Part shown: piece by piece, positions 31,941 to 42,087 of the stretch | Position numbering within the stretch: position 1 is the stretch's first letter | Layout: each line of letters starts with the position of its first letter | NCBI GenBank assembly: GCA_951394045.1 | Contig: OX595995.1 | Span: 1,178,001 to 1,242,000, forward strand | Direction of reading: 5' to 3' | Length of the DNA: 64,000 nt | From: Nitzschia sp. DOCU1 | Lineage: Eukaryota; Bacillariophyta; Bacillariophyceae; Bacillariales; Bacillariaceae | Program-made: the position numbers and the translations under genes | Notes under the pieces: generated by a model | Database searches by the model: none | Told to the model about the DNA's origin: nothing | What the model saw: the letters and a program-made list of their open reading frames with translations, nothing else

Positions 31941-31967
31941 GTTTCCTGCAAACGCAAAAAGTGCGGA
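31941..31967 (+). repeat. Left 27-bp terminal inverted repeat of MITE-like element
   Basis: This 27-bp sequence is the exact reverse complement of 32800-32826. Confidence 0.85.
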
Positions 31968-32799
31968 CTTTGTGACAAAAACAGGTTATGAAGGCCTTCG
32001 CATCGCGGAATTCGCGAAAACTGGCATTTTACTTTGTGACAAAATGGTGGTTTCACCACCGTTTTGTGAGAAAGTCTCTTAGGTACAAATTTTACATACG
32101 CGATAGACTTTTTGCCTATTCGGGCCCAAAGATTAACACCGCGCCCAAAAATTAATAAGCCCCCCTTTGCAGCCTCATTGTCTCGCGAAAAAGCACGGCA
32201 TTCGACTCAATGCGCATTTCGTGGCGACGGCGTCGTCACATATCCTTCCAGACGACAACTACCGATACTTCAACAGACAAAGAGAGAACGAAGAGGTATG
32301 CTGCCCTTCAGGTGGGGTCTTTCTCCTCTCTCTTTAGAAGAGAAAAGCTATACAAACTTTGCATGCACTCACGCGTTGTTAACCCACGTATTATGAAATC
32401 GCGTGTTACAGGTACGAGTGTTCTGAAATCGCGTCTTATTAAATTGCGTGTGAAAAGCCTCAGTGTTTCGAAACTACGAGTTAACTGTGATAGTGAATAC
32501 TTAATTCGGAAGCGAACCTCTCGGCCAAATTACGAGATTCAGCGTCTAATGTGCAAATTTATCGAAGTTTCGTCTAATCAGGTTTTACGAAATCACGTAT
32601 CACACGCCTCAGTGTTGCGAAACTTCTAGTTAAAGGTAATAAAAAATATTTAACGTCGGCGCCGGGTGGGGTGGGTCGATTCGGTCATCGCATGGGAAGG
32701 CCAAAACTGGCACGAGAAGTGCCGAATGCAGGAAGCATGCGCGGCAGCACTTTTTTTCGATGTGGTTTCTGCGGAGAAATCGATTTCTCCGCACAAACT

Positions 32800-32826
32800 T
32801 CCGCACTTTTTGCGTTTGCAGGAAAC
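32800..32826 (-). repeat. Right 27-bp terminal inverted repeat of MITE-like element
   Basis: This is the exact reverse complement of 31941-31967. The next few inward bases (cacaaact against ctttgtg) are also partly complementary. Confidence 0.85.
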
Positions 32827-33458
32827 GCCTATTGAAGCATTCAGCATGTCGTTTGAGACACATTTACATAACAGGAAAAATTGGGCTTGCGTCAGCATAA
32901 AGATCCAAACGAAGCCAAAAAAGAAGATCCAAACATCTGGCGAATTTTCCGGTCATCTTTGGCCGACATTTACACTACGACGACGACCCCCCTGCCTGGT
33001 AGGAAGTCTACGCACGGGGTTTGGGATAATGGACTTACTCGACAACTTTGACACAAGTCAAGTGAGTCCCACATTCTTTATTACTGCATGCGATTTCGAC
33101 TGTTGACTACTACTTGTCGACGACGAGATGAGTTATTATACAGAAGTAGTAGATTACACATTTCAGATACTCATTGATGCTGCTACTTCTCATTACTACT
33201 AGTACTGTGTTCTTAGTCATCGTGGTAATTGTGCAACAGGAGCCACAACTGCCTTGCAAATCTCTGCCCACTCCACGACAGCTTTCCTCACATCTCGCTT
33301 CCATCGCCTCAACGATCGAACATAATTGACTCTAGCCTGATTTCATAGCCATCTGAAAATCACGAAATGCCAAATCAGGCCCAACTAGCATTTCGCAATC
33401 GAGCCTTGAACTCTTCTCATGGCAAATCCATCGTAGTAGTAGTTTGCCCCATGCTTGA

Positions 33459-33803
33459 TCACGAGACCTTCCGCCGCCACCGCCTCTTTATGCCCAGATA
33501 AATGAAAGAGGACACGACCCTTGCGAGCAATAAAAATGCGGCTAAGCCAACCATCCAGATTTGAACATGAGAAAGAAAAGTCTCGTTTGTAGCATAGGCA
33601 TACAGAAGGGCAGCACCGAATACTGTGAAGAAAGTCTTCATCCAATCTGCCTTCCATGCCAAAAGGCTGTGTTCCACTTCAAAATAGTCGTTTTGGACAC
33701 TTTGAGGTCCCGGTGTATTGTTGTGTGCGAGAGCATGGCTCTCGCCAAAATGGTGGTACAACCATTTTTGTTCTGCCCGTGAGATTGGGGGGATTGCGGC
33801 CAT
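33459..33803 (-). CDS. Small two-helix membrane protein, copy 1 (unknown function)
   Basis: 114 residues, ATG at 33803. Not recognised. The N-terminal half is polar (MAAIPPISRAEQKWLYHHFG). Two hydrophobic segments follow (TFFTVFGAALLYAYA and VQIWMVGLAAFLLLARVV), then a basic tail KRRWRRKVS consistent with a cytosolic C-terminus. Single exon as read; an upstream exon cannot be excluded because open frames continue in the duplicated DNA on this strand. The second copy 1336 bp away encodes the identical protein, but that only reflects recent duplication and is not evidence of selection. Confidence 0.5.
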   Translation of the reverse strand: MAAIPPISRAEQKWLYHHFGESHALAHNNTPGPQSVQNDYFEVEHSLLAWKADWMKTFFTVFGAALLYAYATNETFLSHVQIWMVGLAAFLLLARVVSSFIYLGIKRRWRRKVS

Positions 33804-34794
33804 TCCGGAATGGCAGCAGTGCCATGGGCGGCCTGTTCTGTGACGATGTCTCGGAGCAAGAGACCTGAACTACCGGTAGTCCAAATTAAATATGGCTTGC
33901 GATGAGCCTTTTTTTAGTTGCTTCCATTCGTTTTCCTTGCTGCTGTGGTGGTTATGATCCGGCATTGTGATGGGGCGGGAGGCTCGAATCTTTGTCATTG
34001 TCGGCGGTCTCGGTAGACGATCTTCTGAGGAAATGAAAGCGTGGCCGGTAGAGGTGTACAATCAGTACGGCGCAATATGCGCGCGTGATTTTATCGTCCC
34101 GGATGGCCGACAAAACTGAAAGATCTTTGGCTGAAAAATAATCCCGCGCGATTTTCTTGGAAAAAGGCGGGCTTGGGGGCCAAGTCTCTTTTGACTTTTT
34201 CCGGCCAAACTGGACGACAAATACCATGTAGAATATCGCGCGGTGACCGGAAAAAGGCGAAGATCCAAACATCTGGCGAATTTTCCGGTCATCTTTGGCC
34301 GACATTTACACTACGACGACGACCCCCCTGCCTGGTAGGAAGTCTACGCACGGGGTTTGGGATAATGGACTTACTCGACAACTTTGACACAAGTCAAGTG
34401 AGTCCCACATTCTTTATTACTGCATGCGATTTCGACTGTTGACTACTACTTGTCGACGACGAGATGAGTTATTATACAGAAGTAGTAGATTACACATTTC
34501 AGATACTCATTGATGCTGCTACTTCTCATTACTACTAGTACTGTGTTCTTAGTCATCGTGGTAATTGTGCAACAGGAGCCACAACTGCCTTGCAAATCTC
34601 TGCCCACTCCACGACAGCTTTCCTCACATCTCGCTTCCATCGCCTCAACGATCGAACATAATTGACTCTAGCCTGATTTCATAGCCATCTGAAAATCACG
34701 AAATGCCAAATCAGGCCCAACTAGCATTTCACAATCGAGCCTTGAACTCTTCTCATGGCAAATCCATCGTAGTAGTAGTTTGCCCCATGCTTGA

Positions 34795-35139
34795 TCACGA
34801 GACCTTCCGCCGCCACCGCCTCTTTATGCCCAGATAAATGAAAGAGGACACGACCCTTGCGAGCAATAAAAATGCGGCTAAGCCAACCATCCAGATTTGA
34901 ACATGAGAAAGAAAAGTCTCGTTTGTAGCATAGGCATACAGAAGGGCAGCACCGAATACTGTGAAGAAAGTCTTCATCCAATCTGCCTTCCATGCCAAAA
35001 GGCTGTGTTCCACTTCAAAATAGTCGTTTTGGACACTTTGAGGTCCCGGTGTATTGTTGTGTGCGAGAGCATGGCTCTCGCCAAAATGGTGGTACAACCA
35101 TTTTTGTTCTGCCCGTGAGATTGGGGGGATTGCGGCCAT
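34795..35139 (-). CDS. Small two-helix membrane protein, copy 2 (unknown function)
   Basis: Identical in protein sequence to the 33459-33803 gene, 114 residues, ATG at 35139. It lies in the second 1336-bp unit, and its upstream sequence now abuts the GH26-like gene. Function unknown. Confidence 0.5.
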   Translation of the reverse strand: MAAIPPISRAEQKWLYHHFGESHALAHNNTPGPQSVQNDYFEVEHSLLAWKADWMKTFFTVFGAALLYAYATNETFLSHVQIWMVGLAAFLLLARVVSSFIYLGIKRRWRRKVS

Positions 35140-35749
35140 TCCGGAATGGCAGCAGTGCCATGGGCGGCCTGTTCTGTGACGATGTCTCGGAGCAAGAGAC
35201 CTGAACTACCGGTAGTCCAAATTAAATATGGCTTGCGATGAGCCTTTTTTTAGTTGCTTCCATTCGTTTTCCTTGCTGCTGTGGTGGTTATGATCCGGCA
35301 TTGTGATGGGGCGGGAGGCTCGAATCTTTGTCATTGTCGGCGGTCTCGGTAGACGATCTTCTGAGGAAATGAAAGCGTGGCCGGTAGAGGTGTACAATCA
35401 GTACGGCGCAATATGCGCGCGTGATTTTATCGTCCCGGATGGCCGACAAAACTGAAAGATCTTTGGCTGAAAAATAATCCCGCGCGATTTTCTTGGAAAA
35501 AGGCGGGCTTGGGGGCCAAGTCTCTTTTGACTTTTTCCGGCCAAACTGGACGACAAATACCATGTAGAATATCGCGCGGTGACCGGAAAAAGGCGAAGAT
35601 CCACCATGGCACCAATAATAGCAACAGGAATGGCAACATGTCCAAAAGACCGTCATCTACTGTCAGCTACTACAAAAGTTGTCTTGTGATACAACAACAA
35701 AGATAAAGTGGAAGTAGTTACTAGCACACGTTTGCTACTCTTACTGCCC

Positions 35750-37337
35750 ATGAAAAAGAACCAGCGACAACGACGACGGTCCTGCGATCCAGGGCCAGGC
35801 CACACGTTATTGACCATTGGACAAGATTTCTTTTCGATTCAAGAATACGTGTCGAGTCAATACAATGCTAGTTTACATAGAGGGAGGTGGGTAAATGTAA
35901 GAGGAAGGAAGGGTATACTATCGGTCAGTCATTGTTCCTTACACATGTCGTGCCTGGATATGTCTTGTGTTTGTGCATTAGCACTGCTCCCTCGACAGCC
36001 TTTTATCCCGCTGCCACCATGGTTTATACGGATATTCAAACATTGCGAGGCGTCAGCCACCCTGTAGATTATGGAAGTGGTATTGAATATGCCAAGGGAT
36101 TGGTCGAAGCCTTTCCTGCGTCGGGTCTTCAAATGGGATTGTGGTTAAATGGCACTGCGGGTTGTCGCGACATTGTCCATGGCAAATTAGACGACAAAAT
36201 TCATGAGCTGTTTGCCAATATTGCCGAGTGGAATCTACCCAAGGTCTTTTTGAGAGTGGGATATGGTACGTCAAGTCACGGCTGTTGTGGTGGCTCGTCG
36301 CAAAAGTGCGTCTACTGACTGACTCACTGACGAACTTTTTTTCATTCACACACAACCATCATGATCCACGTTGTCTTGTATCATTATTAGAATTCGATAA
36401 TCCCTATTTTGGATACTCCCAAGATCCGTCGGCATATGTGCAAGCCTTTCGCTATATAGTGAATGCCTGCCAAAATCAACTCGCCAAGAAGAATTGTCGT
36501 GACTTGGTTGCTTTTTGTTGGCATTCCTGGGCGGCACCTCGATGGATGGATGACTTGGAGAACTTTTATCCAGGCGATGCATATGTGGATTGGATTGGAA
36601 TTTCCATCTTTCAACAATTGTACCCGTGGGCATCCAATAGTCAAGGTGATTTTGCAGGTGGCAATATGGCATATGTGAAGCAAGTCTTGGACTTTGCACA
36701 CCAACACGACAAACCCGTCTTGATTGCCGAATCCACACCCTTTGGTGGCATGTTGTGGAATGGAACTGAGTTTGGAGATGGCCGAATACTACCAACGTCA
36801 TTCGAAGCATCGCCCAAGGACATTTGGGAATTGTGGTTTGCACCCACACTAAAATTGATTGACGACTACGATATTCGCATGTGGTCTTATATTAATTGTG
36901 ATTGGAATTCTCAACCAATGTGGCACAATATTGGATTTGGAGATACTCGACTGGTATCGTCTGCTCAAGTCATGGACCAGTGGTGGAAACACGTCCTACA
37001 AAATCCGCGCTTTGTCATGGGGTCATTAGAGTGTGGAGCGGACGAGCAAGACAAGGTGTACCAACATTCAACAACGCAACAGTCGGCAACCTTGGTGGTC
37101 GATTCAACAACGTTATTTGGAGATTGGAGTACCAATGAACTAATGGTTGTCTTTCTATCAAAACTACTGGTCTTGACGTTTGTGGCTGGCATGGCCGTTC
37201 TTTGGCGGTATCGCGGATGGTCAACGTGTCGTCGAACGGCTACTTCTATTAGTAGTAGAAGCGAGTCGGACAAGAACAATGCGCATACTATCCCAGGGCA
37301 GCAGCATGATCATTATGGATCCATCCTAAGAGCCTAA
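35750..37337 (+). CDS. GH26-like glycoside hydrolase with C-terminal membrane anchor
   Basis: Three exons are inferred: 35750-35886, 35982-36265 and 36391-37337, with introns of 95 and 125 bp; the product is about 455 residues. Splicing recreates FLRVGYEFDNPYFGY. Its Glu, split by the second intron, matches the GH26 acid/base Glu. PVLIAESTPFGG supplies the likely nucleophile Glu, and TLLTIGQDFFSIQEYV and WHSWAAPRW also fit GH26-like beta-mannanases. The first intron is less certain. Near the C-terminus VVFLSKLLVLTFVAGMAVLW is a single membrane helix followed by a basic and Ser-rich tail, so the enzyme appears anchored with its catalytic domain outside. No signal peptide is seen at the chosen start, which is odd for this topology. 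A first exon may be missing or unrecognised. Substrate likely beta-mannan or a related cell-wall glycan, inferred. Confidence 0.75.
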
Positions 37338-37461
37338 TCGATCGAGGCCAAACCGAAGTTAACAGTTACCATTTTTGTCGTAAAAATTATCCTCTAGCTA
37401 GAACCACACCATCTATTGTCTTGCTCCAACGTCGTTGATCGAATTTGTCCAGGTAGCTAGA

Positions 37462-38136
37462 TTAATGTTCTTCACCATCATCCACATAATTTTCTGGCAA
37501 TGTGGCTTCGTTCGTTAGAATATCTTCCGACACTAGTCCCCACACTGGTACATCGGCATGTCCCAGTTGTTGAAACAATTTAGTACGCGATGGCAAGCCA
37601 CTTTCCGGCGTAGGATCAATAAATAGTTTGAGTTCCACTACGCAGGCACATTCCACCACGGTTCCTTGCAGCATTTTCACCAACGAAATAGCCGAACTGA
37701 GCGTTCCACCCGTCGCTACCAAATCATCAATAATGAGCACGCGTTGTCCGGCTTTGATTTTATCGCGTTGAACAGTCAAACCCGATCGACTTCCATATTC
37801 CGTCTTGTAGTCGTCACTACTAATCGAATTGGGCATTTTCCCCTTTTTGCGCATCATCACAAACGGTTTTTGCAATTTCAAAGCAATCGGAGGACCCAAA
37901 ATGAATCCACGTGCATCTAGGCCAGCAATGACATCGACACCCAACTCCGCATAGCGATCGGCAAAAATATCAACAATCTTTTGAAAAATGGCAGGTTCAT
38001 ACAAGAAACCTCCAATATCATAAAAGCGAGGAATGCCCTTGAATGGAAAATAGGGCAAGTACTGAGCGATTTCCTTGGCTTCGGGGCCGTCTTGCTGGTA
38101 TTTGTTGGAGACTGTAATACTACTAGCGCCGGACAT
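37462..38136 (-). CDS. APRT: Adenine phosphoribosyltransferase
   Basis: Single exon, 224 residues, ATG at 38136. The PRPP-binding motif VLIIDDLVATGGT is intact, with the upstream VIAGLDARGFILGPPIAL and the RKKGKMPN flexible-loop region typical of APRT. The enzyme salvages adenine with PRPP to form AMP in the cytosol. The C-terminal extension (VSEDILTNEATLPENYVDDG) is slightly longer than in bacterial APRTs. It converges with the GH26-like gene (124 bp apart) and diverges from the exportin gene. Confidence 0.93.
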   Translation of the reverse strand: MSGASSITVSNKYQQDGPEAKEIAQYLPYFPFKGIPRFYDIGGFLYEPAIFQKIVDIFADRYAELGVDVIAGLDARGFILGPPIALKLQKPFVMMRKKGKMPNSISSDDYKTEYGSRSGLTVQRDKIKAGQRVLIIDDLVATGGTLSSAISLVKMLQGTVVECACVVELKLFIDPTPESGLPSRTKLFQQLGHADVPVWGLVSEDILTNEATLPENYVDDGEEH

Positions 38137-38690
38137 GGTGTAGCTGTTGTTGTTGCTTCGATCGCTACTACTGTACTAGCCAACAAAACGCAACCCTCCT
38201 GCAAACGAGAGAGTGTAATCCAATGAACTTCAAAGGGATGTTAGTGGGTCAAGGGAGAGAGAGTCAGTCGTATTTTGCGTTTCACCATTTCGCGTGGTGT
38301 GTGGCATCATGACAAAAAAGGATGACGCGTGCAGGAGCTAGAGGGAGGTCATTTTTTCCGATCCGTTGTAAGCGCGTGCCCAAATAGGACGGCCTGCTCG
38401 GTAGTTAATTCCCGCCAAAATTGAGTCGATGCAGTCGAATGGGGTAGGATTTTCGAGGCGAGCGTGGCCTTCGTGTTTTGTCCTCCACGAAAACCCGAGC
38501 GAGCAACCATGGCCACACAAAAAAAGGAAGCCCAACGTGTGGGTCTGGGTTGGATCAACAACTGCAGCAGCAAGAGCTCATTTTGACGAAACGCATCATC
38601 CACAAAGCCATAGTATTATTATTGTTTATCGAGTCAGTCCGATTTCCAATTGAATGTTGTAGTGATATGAGTCGGTGACAGCAAACTACA
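38137..38690. other. Divergent promoter region between APRT and exportin-T
   Basis: About 550 bp contains both promoters. Short frames on both strands overlap each other and show no domains. Confidence 0.5.
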
Positions 38691-41600
38691 ATGTGGACGC
38701 CCGAACAAGTCGAGCAGTACGTGCTACTGGCATCGGATGCTAGCCATTTACAACATCAACAACACTCCAATGCATTGTTGAATCATTGGATTTCCTCCAC
38801 CGATAGTTTTGAGCTAGGAAATGCTCTGATTCCCATGTTGCGATCCACCAAGCAAGAAGTGGTGTTGTTTTTTGTTCTGTCGGCCTTTTTGAATTTGCCG
38901 ACCACAACGGCAGAACAACGCATCCGAATGCGACAAGAATTGCTTGTGTTGTTAATCCATGACAATACCGGATGTTGGAGTCCTACCTATCTACGAACCA
39001 AAGTGGGAGTACTATTGGCGAGTTTTATTCAATTGGATTGGACCAATGGCAACTGGCCGACGGCTTTTGACGATTTACAAAGTCCGGAACTCTTACGAGG
39101 AGCTCCCGATATTTTGTTACGAACGCTAGTGGCTCTTATGGATGATTTCGGACACAATGAAACACCCGTCAATGCCAAAATCAAAGATTTGTTACGAGGA
39201 TATTATTCGGCGCATCCAATCGAATCATCGGCTCCCATGGTTCCACCCTCCACAACCACGGCCGTTCCTCCGGCACAAAGTGTCTCGGCGCAACTCTTAA
39301 AGACCATCTATACACTACTGACGCGATCTTTGGAGGTATGCAACGGAGTGGTGCCGCCGGAACAACTCCAAATTTGTATCTTGTCATTGACGGCCATTAA
39401 AGGATTCATGGCATGGATCGACTTGTCGTTAGTCCTAGAAGAAGAGCAACAACAGAACCAAGTGCTCAATCTCATTTTCATGGCATTGGCCAAGGGTAGT
39501 ACTACGGACTCGCCCATGGCAGATGCAGCCGTAATGGCTGTGGAATGTCTTCAAGAGTTGATTGCACGAGGAATGGAAGAAGAAAAAAAGGTGGCCATTC
39601 TTTTACATACGCACGTACTTGAAACGATCCATGCCAATGTCAACCTGGAAACAGTCGATGCGAGTCCTATTGATGTCGTATTGGAGATTGCAAAGTTTAT
39701 TAATCGAACGGGATTGGAAGTCTTGCATGTCATGCTCGGAGAAACATCCTCTGTCGGAAATGGAAGCAGTGACCATGCCAGGGTCCGCTCGCAACTGCTC
39801 GAACTCTTTTTTCGATGTTTTGCTTACGATGATATTGATGTTTCGGGAGCTGTCATTCCGCTGGCTGGGTCATTGATTCCTGCTCAAGAAAAGTCACAGC
39901 AGTCCATATCCGTCGCGGACCCGGTCTTGTCGCAACTATTAGCCGTCACATTTCGTCAAATGCGATACCCCGAAGATTTCCAATTCGACTATGAAGACGA
40001 AGACGAAGCAGAAGAGGAATTGTACAGAACAGAGCTTCGCAAATTGAATCAAAAGTTTATTCGAGCGGCACCCGAAGCATTTTTGCAATTCATGTGTCAG
40101 ACGCTAGCTACGTTACCGCTACCACTTTCCGGCGCTTTGACACCGGACGTCGAAGCAGCTTTACGACTTGTATATCATTATTGTGAAGGCATTCGACCAC
40201 CCCCTGGTATGAAGGTTGTCATGCGAAATGAAACCTTTCGAAATCTGCTAATTGCTCTTCATTCCAGCGATATTACCATGCATCCCCATCGTGAGGTATT
40301 GACTCTCTACTACGAAACTGCCGTACGATATTATCCTCTACTCAAAGAACGACCCGATCTTTTGCAAAAGGTCCTAGAGTCGCTGACGGGCGTTCGGGGA
40401 CTGCAGCACGAAAACGCTCGTGTTCGGTCTCGATGCTGCTATATGCTGTCGCGTTTGGTGAAATCGGTCGGCAACAATAGCAATAGCAGCGAACCCAATG
40501 TGCTCCGCCCCTACGTGGAGACTGCCGTATCTGGAATCCAGGGCTTGCTGGAAAACAATGCGGTACAATTACGTTCCGAGGATACGTTGAATCTGTTCGA
40601 GACGATTGGACTGTTACTAGGAAAGACGGGAGTGGAGCCAGCCGAGCAGCAACGATACTTGACGTCCGTCATGACTCCACACATTCGATCGATTGAACAA
40701 GTCTTGGAACGCAAAGAGGCGGTGGCGTTGGATCCCGAAACTTACGGCGAGATTTTGTCATCGTCGATTGCAGCAATTGCTTTTCTGAGCAAGGGCTTCA
40801 AACGGCCCTCGGAACCTGTGCAACTGGTTTTGCTGGAGACTCTTCAATTCTCTACCAAAGTATTGGAGACATTGCCCAATGTAAATGCTATACGGAACAA
40901 ATCCATGGTGCTGACGCAACGCCTGATTCAATGTTTGGAAGACAAGGTGTTGCCCATTATGCCTCGTCTTTTGCATCTCGTGATTCTACACTGTACAGCC
41001 GAAGATATCCTGGATGTTGCTCAGCTACACAGCCAGCTATGCATGAAGTTTAATGACAAAATCATCCCGACCATTGATGCCGCATTGGTTCCCTTTTTGC
41101 AAAAGTGTCATTCACTTGCCATTTCTAGCACTTCACCGACGGCGACGCCCGAGACGGCTGCTGCTGCTACAACCAATCCAGCATTATCCTTGACCGCTCC
41201 CCATCAGCTCACCGAGCAACTATCCATTCAAAAGCTTTCCTACATGGTCTTGAATAGTGTTGCCGTCAACAAGGCGACTGGAGTCTTGGTTACCCCGACG
41301 AATCTGCCTCATTTGGAAGGTATTTTGCAGTCCATGAGCGATGGTGCCATACTAGTCGAGGATCCATCCATGAAGAAGACATGTTTAGTCTTCTTCAAGG
41401 AAGTCTTGGAACAATGGATTGGTGTCGTGGGTGGCCCGAGTATCAACGGTGCCACGCCCGTGTCATCACCACCACCGCCACCATTATCCGTGGTTCAGGG
41501 TTACATTCAATTCTTATGTAACCATTTGATTCCGGGTGTCCTGGAATCTTTTGCCCAGCCCAACTTTTCGGTTCAGGATGCGAATCAATGGCGCTGCGTC

Positions 41601-41810
41601 TTGGAGTTCGCAGCGCTATTGGATCTTTGTCGCGAAGGTTTGTCGGAGGTGTATCAACAACAAATCTTGGTGGGAGTCCTCGTGAATCGACTTGGTTGTC
41701 CCGCACCATTGGTGGAACTCTTTCGAGTCGCCGCCGATCGCAAGGCGGTGGAGACCAGCCTCAAGACTCTCTTGGAACATATCGCTCAGCAGCGGACTAG
41801 TAGAGTCTAG
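38691..41810 (+). CDS. XPOT: Exportin-T-like nuclear tRNA exporter
   Basis: Single exon, 1039 residues, somewhat longer than the animal and yeast proteins (about 960-1100). It is an all-helical HEAT-repeat protein. The N-terminal region has the Xpo1-type segment EVVLFFVLSAFLNL. A conserved central stretch (VLTLYYETAVRYYPLLKERP, then GLQHENARVRSRCCYMLSRL) resembles exportin-T / LOS1 / PAUSED. The family binds Ran-GTP and mature tRNA and carries it through nuclear pores. Low-complexity inserts occur near residues 185-200 and 810-830. The last 12 codons belong to a diverged tandem repeat that extends into the 3' flank. Another importin-beta family exporter is possible but less likely. Confidence 0.82.
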   Translation: MWTPEQVEQYVLLASDASHLQHQQHSNALLNHWISSTDSFELGNALIPMLRSTKQEVVLFFVLSAFLNLPTTTAEQRIRMRQELLVLLIHDNTGCWSPTYLRTKVGVLLASFIQLDWTNGNWPTAFDDLQSPELLRGAPDILLRTLVALMDDFGHNETPVNAKIKDLLRGYYSAHPIESSAPMVPPSTTTAVPPAQSVSAQLLKTIYTLLTRSLEVCNGVVPPEQLQICILSLTAIKGFMAWIDLSLVLEEEQQQNQVLNLIFMALAKGSTTDSPMADAAVMAVECLQELIARGMEEEKKVAILLHTHVLETIHANVNLETVDASPIDVVLEIAKFINRTGLEVLHVMLGETSSVGNGSSDHARVRSQLLELFFRCFAYDDIDVSGAVIPLAGSLIPAQEKSQQSISVADPVLSQLLAVTFRQMRYPEDFQFDYEDEDEAEEELYRTELRKLNQKFIRAAPEAFLQFMCQTLATLPLPLSGALTPDVEAALRLVYHYCEGIRPPPGMKVVMRNETFRNLLIALHSSDITMHPHREVLTLYYETAVRYYPLLKERPDLLQKVLESLTGVRGLQHENARVRSRCCYMLSRLVKSVGNNSNSSEPNVLRPYVETAVSGIQGLLENNAVQLRSEDTLNLFETIGLLLGKTGVEPAEQQRYLTSVMTPHIRSIEQVLERKEAVALDPETYGEILSSSIAAIAFLSKGFKRPSEPVQLVLLETLQFSTKVLETLPNVNAIRNKSMVLTQRLIQCLEDKVLPIMPRLLHLVILHCTAEDILDVAQLHSQLCMKFNDKIIPTIDAALVPFLQKCHSLAISSTSPTATPETAAAATTNPALSLTAPHQLTEQLSIQKLSYMVLNSVAVNKATGVLVTPTNLPHLEGILQSMSDGAILVEDPSMKKTCLVFFKEVLEQWIGVVGGPSINGATPVSSPPPPPLSVVQGYIQFLCNHLIPGVLESFAQPNFSVQDANQWRCVLEFAALLDLCREGLSEVYQQQILVGVLVNRLGCPAPLVELFRVAADRKAVETSLKTLLEHIAQQRTSRV

Positions 41811-42053
41811 CTACGCACGACTACTAGACTAGGCTAGCGCTGGGATGGTTAAATTAAGAAACGCTACTACTGATTCCAAAACACGCCTCTGTTTACACAT
41901 TGTCTTGCTAACATATCGTCCCGCAGCGGACACGACTCTAGCTAGTAGTAGAAACGACTAGACTAGTAGCTAGTCTAGCGCTAGGATCGTTCCATATCGC
42001 TAATACTGCTAATTCCACCATACGCCCTAATTTACACACGAGCATCTCCTTGC
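41777..42053. repeat. Diverged tandem repeat of about 134 bp spanning the exportin stop codon
   Basis: The sequence starting acatatcg...agcggac at 41777 recurs at 41911 with substitutions and small indels; both copies contain the ctagcgct(a/g)gga and attcca blocks. Copy 1 includes the last codons and stop of the exportin gene. CTAG-rich motifs dominate. Confidence 0.65.
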
Positions 42054-42087
42054 TCGCGACCAATCCTTTTTCTTCGGCCAGTATTTT

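Larger units (their letters stand above)
31941..32826. mobile_element. Candidate non-autonomous inverted-repeat element (MITE-like), 886 bp
   Basis: A perfect 27-bp inverted repeat marks both ends (31941-31967 and 32800-32826; gtttcctgcaaacgcaaaaa and its complement), with weaker similarity beyond. The interior has no credible coding sequence. It contains hairpin-forming stretches (around 32044-32070, and a 24-bp palindrome at 32770-32793) and degenerate direct repeats of AAATCGCGT type at 32390-32632. A clear target duplication is not visible. The arrangement fits a non-autonomous DNA transposon; a simple inverted duplication is the alternative. Confidence 0.55.
32923..35602. repeat. 1336-bp tandem duplication, two near-identical copies
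   Basis: Copy 1 is 32923-34258 and copy 2 is 34259-35594. The only base difference I noticed is G at 33395 against A at 34731. The octamer gaagatcc occurs at the left boundary, the junction and the right boundary (32923, 34259, 35595), as expected for duplication through microhomology. Each copy holds one small membrane-protein gene and AT/GC-mixed flanking DNA. The right boundary lies about 150 bp upstream of the GH26-like gene start. Confidence 0.92.

Noticed and set aside
32666..33106. 146-codon plus-strand frame
   Set aside because: It runs through the MITE right end and the duplication border, structures that argue against a conserved coding unit.
33385..33657. 90-codon minus-strand frame and other frames inside the 1336-bp repeat
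   Set aside because: They overlap the 114-residue membrane-protein frame; only the latter has a plausible start and two membrane helices.
36019..36318. ATG at 36019 in a strong gccaccatgg context as the GH26 start
   Set aside because: The upstream segment 35750-35886 encodes TLLTIGQDFFSIQEYV, which fits the GH26-type N-terminal strand, so the gene must begin earlier.
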